Origin: an uncultured Oscillospiraceae bacterium | Lineage (GTDB): Bacteria; Bacillota; Clostridia; Oscillospirales; Oscillospiraceae | Assembly (NCBI GenBank): GCA_949093475.1 | Contig: CARXAY010000025.1 | Coordinates: 1 to 10,880 of the forward strand | Length of the DNA stretch: 10,880 bases | Direction: 5' to 3' | Translations under genes and position numbers: made by a program | Shown here: positions 7,239 to 10,880 of the stretch, piece after piece | How positions within the stretch are numbered: the first letter of the stretch is position 1 | Layout: the number at the start of each line of letters is the position of its first letter | Notes under the pieces: model-generated | The model's input: the letters and a program-made list of their open reading frames with translations, nothing else | Databases searched by the model: none | Told to the model about the DNA's origin: nothing

Positions 7239-8018
7239 ATGGAATTGAAGGACACCCAGGCCGCCATCGAGGCCATTTTGTTCGCCGCCGGCGAGCCGGT
7301 AGGCGTGGAGCGGCTGTGCCTCACGCTGGAGCTGGATCGGGAGACGGTGGACGAGCTTTGCTCCCACCTTGCCGACCAGTACAGCTACGAACGCCGAGGC
7401 TTGCGGGTGCTTAAGCTGGACAACGCATGGCAGATGGCCTCCGCGCCGGAATACGCCGACATCATCCGCCAGACCTTTGAAAGCCGCAAACCCGCCAAGC
7501 TCTCCCAGCCCGCCTTGGAGGTACTCTCCATCATCGCCTACTTCCAGCCCACCACCCGCGCCTATGTGGATCAGGTGCGCGGGGTGGACAGCTCCTACAC
7601 CGTGGGGCTTCTTCTGGAGCGGGAGCTGATCGAGGAGTGCGGACGGCTGGCCGTGCCCGGGCGGCCCATCCTCTACCGCACCACCAAAAACTTTCTGCGC
7701 TCCTTCAGCCTCTCCTCCTTGGAGGAGCTGCCCGAGCTGCCCAACTCCACCGTGGAGGACGGCCAGCTGACGCTGGAGATCCAAGCCAACATCGAAAAGC
7801 TCCGCGCCCAGCAGGAGATGGCCGACGTGTCTGACGACGAGCTGCTGGAGGCTGCGGCCAAGCTGGCCGCCGAGGAGGCCGCCCAGTCCCTTGACCCTGT
7901 GGATTTTCCCGTTGAAGAGACCGCTCCTCCTGAGACAGACGCAGACGCCCTCTCTTCCCCATCCGAGGATCAGCCTCCTGAATCCACCCCTGACGACTCC
8001 GGGGAGGACGCTCCATGA
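7239..8018 (+). CDS. scpB: Segregation and condensation protein B (kite subunit of SMC-ScpAB)
   Basis: 259 aa from ATG 7239, with AAGGAGG (7224-7230) at 8-nt spacing and overlapping the scpA stop. Two winged-helix domains cover about residues 1-165. Signatures include AIEAILFAAGEPV (9-21), LSQPALEVLSIIAYFQPTTR (88-107), VRGVDSSYTVGLLLEREL (113-130) and VPGRPILYRTTKNFL (139-153). ScpB dimers bind ScpA and support loading and turnover of the SMC complex. The core ends near residue 170. What follows is a predicted coiled or helical acidic stretch (about 175-215) and then a Pro/Glu/Asp/Ser-rich tail to 259, making the protein longer than the roughly 190-200 aa usual for the family. The stop overlaps the next start (ATGA at 8015), giving tight translational coupling. 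Confidence 0.95.
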   Translation: MELKDTQAAIEAILFAAGEPVGVERLCLTLELDRETVDELCSHLADQYSYERRGLRVLKLDNAWQMASAPEYADIIRQTFESRKPAKLSQPALEVLSIIAYFQPTTRAYVDQVRGVDSSYTVGLLLERELIEECGRLAVPGRPILYRTTKNFLRSFSLSSLEELPELPNSTVEDGQLTLEIQANIEKLRAQQEMADVSDDELLEAAAKLAAEEAAQSLDPVDFPVEETAPPETDADALSSPSEDQPPESTPDDSGEDAP

Positions 8019-8626
8019 TCCCCCTTCTTATCATCGCTCTGGTTCTTTTGGTTCTCCTTCTGCTCCCCTTGGGCGTCCGGGTGCGTTATGACGAGGACGG
8101 TCTCTTCGCCGCCTTGAAAATCGGCCCGGTTCTGTTCCGGCTTTTCCCTCCACGGGAGAATAAAAAGCCGAAGAAGGAGAAAAAAAGCAAGGAGGACAAG
8201 CCCAAGCAGGCGGAGGAACATCCCAAGCGAAAGGGCGGGGCGCTGGCGCTGGTCAAGGGCTGCCTGCCCCTTGTGAAGCCCGCCTTGGAGGGCGTCCGCA
8301 AGCGGCTCACCATCCGCCATCTGGAGCTTCACGTGATCTGGGCCGCCGCCGACCCCGCCGACGCCGCCATGGGCTACGGGTACGCCAACGCCGCTTTAGG
8401 GGCGCTCTGGCCGCTCTTTTATTTGAATTTCAAGATCCGCGACTACGCGCTGGGCGTGGATGTGGACTTTGACGCCACCGCGCCGGCCCTGTACGCCAAG
8501 GCCGATTTGACCATGACCGTGTTCCGGCTGCTGACTTTGGCCCTCCCCCTGCTGTTCCGATTTATCAAAATATACTGCAGCGTCAACGCCGCCCCCAAGG
8601 GCGAAACTGTGAAGAAAGAGGCGTAA
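8015..8626 (+). CDS. DUF2953 family membrane-anchored protein (YtfI-like)
   Basis: 203 aa, ATG overlapping the scpB stop by 4 nt. Residues 2-20 form a hydrophobic N-terminal segment (IPLLIIALVLLVLLLLPLG), best read as a membrane anchor. A beta-rich stretch leads to a lysine-rich linker (about 48-73). The DUF2953 core contains GYGYANAALGALWP (120-133) and ends with a second hydrophobic segment (about 168-188). No catalytic motif is visible. In Bacillus and many Clostridia a DUF2953 protein (YtfI) is encoded just before GerW/YtfJ, exactly as here. This links it to sporulation or germination by association only; its biochemical role is unknown. The basic linker could lie on the cytoplasmic face or contact nucleic acid or phospholipid, but that is speculation. 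Confidence 0.75.
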   Translation: MIPLLIIALVLLVLLLLPLGVRVRYDEDGLFAALKIGPVLFRLFPPRENKKPKKEKKSKEDKPKQAEEHPKRKGGALALVKGCLPLVKPALEGVRKRLTIRHLELHVIWAAADPADAAMGYGYANAALGALWPLFYLNFKIRDYALGVDVDFDATAPALYAKADLTMTVFRLLTLALPLLFRFIKIYCSVNAAPKGETVKKEA

Positions 8627-8630
8627 GACC

Positions 8631-9056
8631 ATGGATGAACAAATGAAGTCTGCTCAAAAGCCCGACCGTCCCATCGACGGTCTCCTGACCACCACGCTGG
8701 CCAAGCTCAAGGAGATGGTGGACGTGGACATCATCGTGGGTAAGCCCATCGACACCCCCGACGGCACGACCCTCATTCCCGTCTCTCGCCTGTCCATGGG
8801 CTTCGCCTCCGGCGGCAGCGATTTTGCGGGGAAAAACCACAAGGACAATACCCCCTACAACTTCGGCGGCGGCTCCGGCGCGGGGGTCAAGGTCGATCCG
8901 GTGGCCTTCCTCATTGTCAAGGACGGCTCGGTGCGCATCCTTCCCATCGGCATCCCCGCCGTCACCCCCGCGGGCCGCGCGGTGGAAATGGTTCCCCAGC
9001 TCGTGGACAAGGTCATCGACTATTTAGACCGCCAAAAGGATAAAACCACCCTTTAA
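8631..9056 (+). CDS. gerW: GerW family sporulation protein (YtfJ)
   Basis: 141 aa from ATG 8631, 4 nt after the DUF2953 stop, with AGAGGCG just upstream as SD. The full GerW signature is present: LLTTTLAKLKEMVDV (18-32), IIVGKPIDTPDGTTLIPVSR (34-53), MGFASGGSDF (56-65), a glycine-rich FGGGSGAGV (78-86), then PVAFLIVKDGSVRILPI (90-106). In Bacillus subtilis GerW is a spore protein needed for germination by routes that bypass the nutrient receptors and for the action of the cortex-lytic enzyme SleB. The usual family length is matched and there is no signal peptide. It is a good marker that the host makes spores, although GerW relatives also occur in some non-spore-formers. It belongs to the scp gene cluster. 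Confidence 0.9.
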   Translation: MDEQMKSAQKPDRPIDGLLTTTLAKLKEMVDVDIIVGKPIDTPDGTTLIPVSRLSMGFASGGSDFAGKNHKDNTPYNFGGGSGAGVKVDPVAFLIVKDGSVRILPIGIPAVTPAGRAVEMVPQLVDKVIDYLDRQKDKTTL

Positions 9057-9066
9057 GCCCATACTA
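9038..9066 (+). promoter_or_regulatory. Candidate sporulation sigma promoter (sigma-G/sigma-E-like) before the carboxypeptidase gene
   Basis: CATACTA (9060-9066) matches the sigma-G -10 pattern CATNHTA and the first part of the sigma-E -10. GGATA (9038-9042), 17 nt upstream, is close to the sigma-G -35 pattern GHATR (one deviation). The ATA is also usable by sigma-E at shorter spacing. In B. subtilis the related dacB (sigma-E) and dacF (forespore sigma) genes are sporulation-controlled, which makes this credible. The motif is short, so chance occurrence is possible. Confidence 0.35.
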
Positions 9067-9099
9067 AGGTCACTACTCTGCTCCAGCGAGGTGACCTTA
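9065..9099 (+). promoter_or_regulatory. RNA hairpin pairing the Shine-Dalgarno of the carboxypeptidase gene
   Basis: TAAGGTCAC (9065-9073) is the perfect reverse complement of GTGACCTTA (9091-9099). An inner CTC (9076-9078) can also pair with GAG (9088-9090). The SD GAGGTGA (9088-9094), 6 nt before ATG 9101, is then wholly inside the stem. No T-tract follows, so it is not a terminator. Confidence 0.55.
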
Positions 9100-9100
9100 T

Positions 9101-10279
9101 ATGGCGGTGTTTCGCCGTGTTTTTTCTGCCCTTTTGTGCGTTTGCGTCCTTTTTACCCCTCTCTCCGTCCCGGCCCACGCCCTTGAGACCTCCGCCGCCA
9201 GCGCGGTGGTGATGGACGCCGGGTCGGGCCGGGTCATCTATGGGCAAAACATCCATGCGGAGCGTTCCATCGCCTCCATCACTAAGCTGATGACCGCGCT
9301 GGTGGCGGTGGAACACTGCGGCGACCCCGACGAGCTTGTGACCGTTGATCCCCAAGCGGTGGGGACGGAGGGCTCGTCCATGTATCTGGCATACGGCGAG
9401 GAGCTGCCCCTGCGCCACCTGCTTTACGGCCTGCTGCTCCGCTCGGGCAACGACGCCGCCGTGGCCATCGCCATCCACTGCGCCGGAGACGTGGAGACCT
9501 TCGCGGAGTGGATGAATGACAAGGCCGCCGAACTGGGGCTTCAGCACTCCCACTTTGCCAACCCCAACGGGCTGGAGGCGGAGGGGCACTACTCCTCCGC
9601 CTACGACATGGCGCTGATCGCCCGCGCGGTGCTGGACGACCCCCTTTTGGCAGAGATCGTCGCCACCAAGTCCATCACGCTGGGAGAGCGATATTTGGAA
9701 AACCACAACAAGCTCCTGCGCCGCTACGAGGGCTGCATCGGCCTGAAAACCGGCTACACGCAAGCCGCGGGCCGCACGCTGGTCTCCGCCGCCCAGCGCA
9801 TGGGCACGACCTTTATCGCCGTCACCCTCCACGACCCCAACGACTGGGACGACCACACGGCCCTGTTGGACTATGCCTTTGAAAACTACCACTCCCACCT
9901 GCTGGCACGGGGTGGAAAAACGTTGGCCACCGTGGCGGTGGAGGGCAGTCTGGCCCGCGCCGTCAGCGTGGTCACCGCTTCGGAGGTGCGCTACCCCCTT
10001 GCGGACGACGAGACCCCCACCGTTCGCATCCGTCTGCCCGCCTGCCTGAAAGCCCCGGTGAAGCAGGGAGAGGTGGTGGGCGCGCTGGTCTACTCCCTCA
10101 ACGGCGAGGAGATCGGGCGCACCGACCTCATCGCCGCCGCCACCGCGCCCCGGAATGCCCCCGCCGTTTTGGAAGGACGCATGGGGCGTTTTCCATTTCC
10201 CGGCGCAGACCTCTTCTCCGCCGCCCTCCCCCGCTGGATGGGGCCGCTGTCCCGCCAGAGCGCATTTTTGACCACATAA
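9101..10279 (+). CDS. D-alanyl-D-alanine carboxypeptidase (penicillin-binding protein, peptidase S11, DacB/DacF type)
   Basis: 392 aa from ATG 9101 with a strong SD (GAGGTGA). A signal peptide covers residues 1-27 with an AHA cleavage site (25-27). The three active-site motifs of S11 penicillin-binding proteins are intact: SITK (nucleophile S59, K62), SGN (115-117) and KTG (216-218). A PBP5_C-like beta domain follows at about 270-345. The enzyme removes the terminal D-alanine from peptidoglycan pentapeptides outside the membrane, limiting cross-linking. In spore-formers such enzymes tune cortex cross-linking (DacB) or act in the forespore (DacF). The neighbours gerW and rluB resemble the dacB locus of Bacillus, so a DacB-like sporulation role is likely but not proved. 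Vegetative DacA activity is the alternative. No obvious C-terminal amphipathic anchor helix was identified. Its ribosome site is paired in a hairpin and a sporulation-type promoter may lie just upstream. Confidence 0.9.
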   Translation: MAVFRRVFSALLCVCVLFTPLSVPAHALETSAASAVVMDAGSGRVIYGQNIHAERSIASITKLMTALVAVEHCGDPDELVTVDPQAVGTEGSSMYLAYGEELPLRHLLYGLLLRSGNDAAVAIAIHCAGDVETFAEWMNDKAAELGLQHSHFANPNGLEAEGHYSSAYDMALIARAVLDDPLLAEIVATKSITLGERYLENHNKLLRRYEGCIGLKTGYTQAAGRTLVSAAQRMGTTFIAVTLHDPNDWDDHTALLDYAFENYHSHLLARGGKTLATVAVEGSLARAVSVVTASEVRYPLADDETPTVRIRLPACLKAPVKQGEVVGALVYSLNGEEIGRTDLIAAATAPRNAPAVLEGRMGRFPFPGADLFSAALPRWMGPLSRQSAFLTT

Positions 10280-10294
10280 GAGAGGTGATCCGCC

Positions 10295-10880
10295 TTGGAG
10301 GAACGAATCCAAAAGCTCCTGTCCGCTGCCGGGATCTGCTCCCGGCGGCAGGGGGAGGAATACCTGCTGGCCGGGCGGGTCACCGTCAACGGACAGACGG
10401 CCCATCTGGGAGAAAAAGCCGACCCGGAACGGGACGCCGTGGCTCTGGACGGCGTTCCCCTGCGGCCCTTGGCGCGCCATACATACCTCATGCTCCACAA
10501 GCCCGCCGGATATGTCACCACCCTCTCCGACGACAAAGGGCGGAAAACCGTCGCCGACTTGGTGGCGGACTGCGGGGTTCGTGTTTGGCCGGTGGGACGG
10601 CTGGACTACGATTCCGAGGGGCTACTGCTCCTTACCGACGACGGCGGTCTCACCAACCGCCTCACCCATCCCCGCCATGAGATCGACAAGGAATACCACG
10701 TCACCGTCTCCGGGGACGTGGAAAAAGCGCTGCCCATCCTCCGCGGCCCGCTGGAGCTGGACGGCCGCCCCCTTGCCCCCGCCGGGGTGGAAGTCCTCGC
10801 CCCCCAGCGGCTGCAGATCATCATCCATCAGGGGCTGAACCGTCAGGTGCGGCGGATGTGCGCTCTGGCCGGGCTGGAGG
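10295..10880 (+). CDS. rluB: Pseudouridine synthase, RsuA/RluB family (23S rRNA), C-terminus off window
   Basis: The first 195 codons run open to the right edge. The start is TTG 10295, with GAGGTGAT (10282-10289) upstream; no in-frame ATG or GTG before it fits as well. An N-terminal S4 RNA-binding domain (about 2-50) contains ERIQKLLSAAGICSRRQGEE (3-22) and GRVTVNG (27-33). The catalytic domain starts at LMLHKPAGYVTT (65-76). GRLDYDSEGLLLLTDDG (101-117) carries the catalytic Asp D104, and LNRQVRRMCALAG near the edge is the conserved C-terminal RluB/RsuA motif. The enzyme isomerises a uridine to pseudouridine, most likely 23S rRNA position 2605 as for RluB; RsuA-like 16S specificity cannot be excluded. 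It lies 15 nt after the carboxypeptidase gene, matching the Bacillus dacB-spmA-spmB-rluB order with spmAB missing. Confidence 0.88.
   Translation, partial: MEERIQKLLSAAGICSRRQGEEYLLAGRVTVNGQTAHLGEKADPERDAVALDGVPLRPLARHTYLMLHKPAGYVTTLSDDKGRKTVADLVADCGVRVWPVGRLDYDSEGLLLLTDDGGLTNRLTHPRHEIDKEYHVTVSGDVEKALPILRGPLELDGRPLAPAGVEVLAPQRLQIIIHQGLNRQVRRMCALAGLE

Noticed and set aside
5528..7324. Minus-strand open frames at 5528-6445 and 6569-7324
   Set aside because: They are shadows of the site-2 protease and scpA, which have clear motifs and ribosome sites; one crosses the terminator and promoter region.
4053..9099. The octamer GTGACCTT shared by the palindrome at 4053-4065 (minus strand) and the hairpin at 9091-9098
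   Set aside because: Eight bases are too few in a 10.9-kb window, and in the second site the sequence includes a common SD form (GAGGTGACC). There is no reason to think the sites share a regulator.
9053..10498. 481-codon minus-strand open frame opposite the carboxypeptidase and rluB genes
   Set aside because: The plus strand there encodes intact SITK, SGN, KTG and GRLD motifs; the antisense translation is low-complexity Gly/Val/His-rich with no domain.

Overview
The window looks like the chromosome of a GC-rich, spore-forming Clostridia, most like the gut Oscillospiraceae. This is inferred from four things: strong Gram-positive Shine-Dalgarno (SD) sites (GGAGG, GAGGTGA), the sporulation/germination genes gerW and a dacB-type carboxypeptidase, the scpA-scpB-DUF2953-gerW-dacB-rluB gene order, and a large secreted repeat protein typical of gut Clostridia. 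No species can be named from the sequence alone.

Layout. (1) Bases 1-4023, minus strand: the first 1341 codons of a very large secreted, modular protein with a signal peptide and InlB B-repeat-like / MucBP-like modules. Its C-terminus lies beyond the left edge. (2) Bases 4024-4180: a divergent intergenic region with one good sigma-A-type promoter facing each way and a 13-bp palindrome at the predicted transcription start of the surface gene. (3) Bases 4181-5580, plus strand: an ECF transporter S component and a SpoU/TrmH-family RNA methyltransferase, 2 nt apart, closed by a strong intrinsic terminator. (4) From 5625, plus strand: a promoter whose -35 box lies in the 3' arm of that terminator, followed by seven same-strand genes: site-2 protease, scpA, scpB, DUF2953 protein, gerW, D-Ala-D-Ala carboxypeptidase and a 23S rRNA pseudouridine synthase (rluB-like) cut by the right edge.

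How the genes work together. ScpA and ScpB are the kleisin and kite subunits of the SMC condensin. The DUF2953 protein and GerW match the ytfI-ytfJ pair of Bacillus. The carboxypeptidase trims peptidoglycan stem peptides, possibly in the spore cortex, and RluB modifies 23S rRNA. This is a housekeeping plus sporulation cluster conserved in many Bacillota, but without the spmA-spmB pair often found between dacB and rluB.

I did not find a clear new multigene system. The best new observation is regulatory. The SD of the carboxypeptidase gene is fully paired in a hairpin, and a sporulation-sigma-like -10 box (CATACTA) sits so that a transcript started there would lack the hairpin's left arm. The large surface protein is the main unexplained coding content. 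No tRNA, rRNA, CRISPR array, insertion sequence or integrase was seen.
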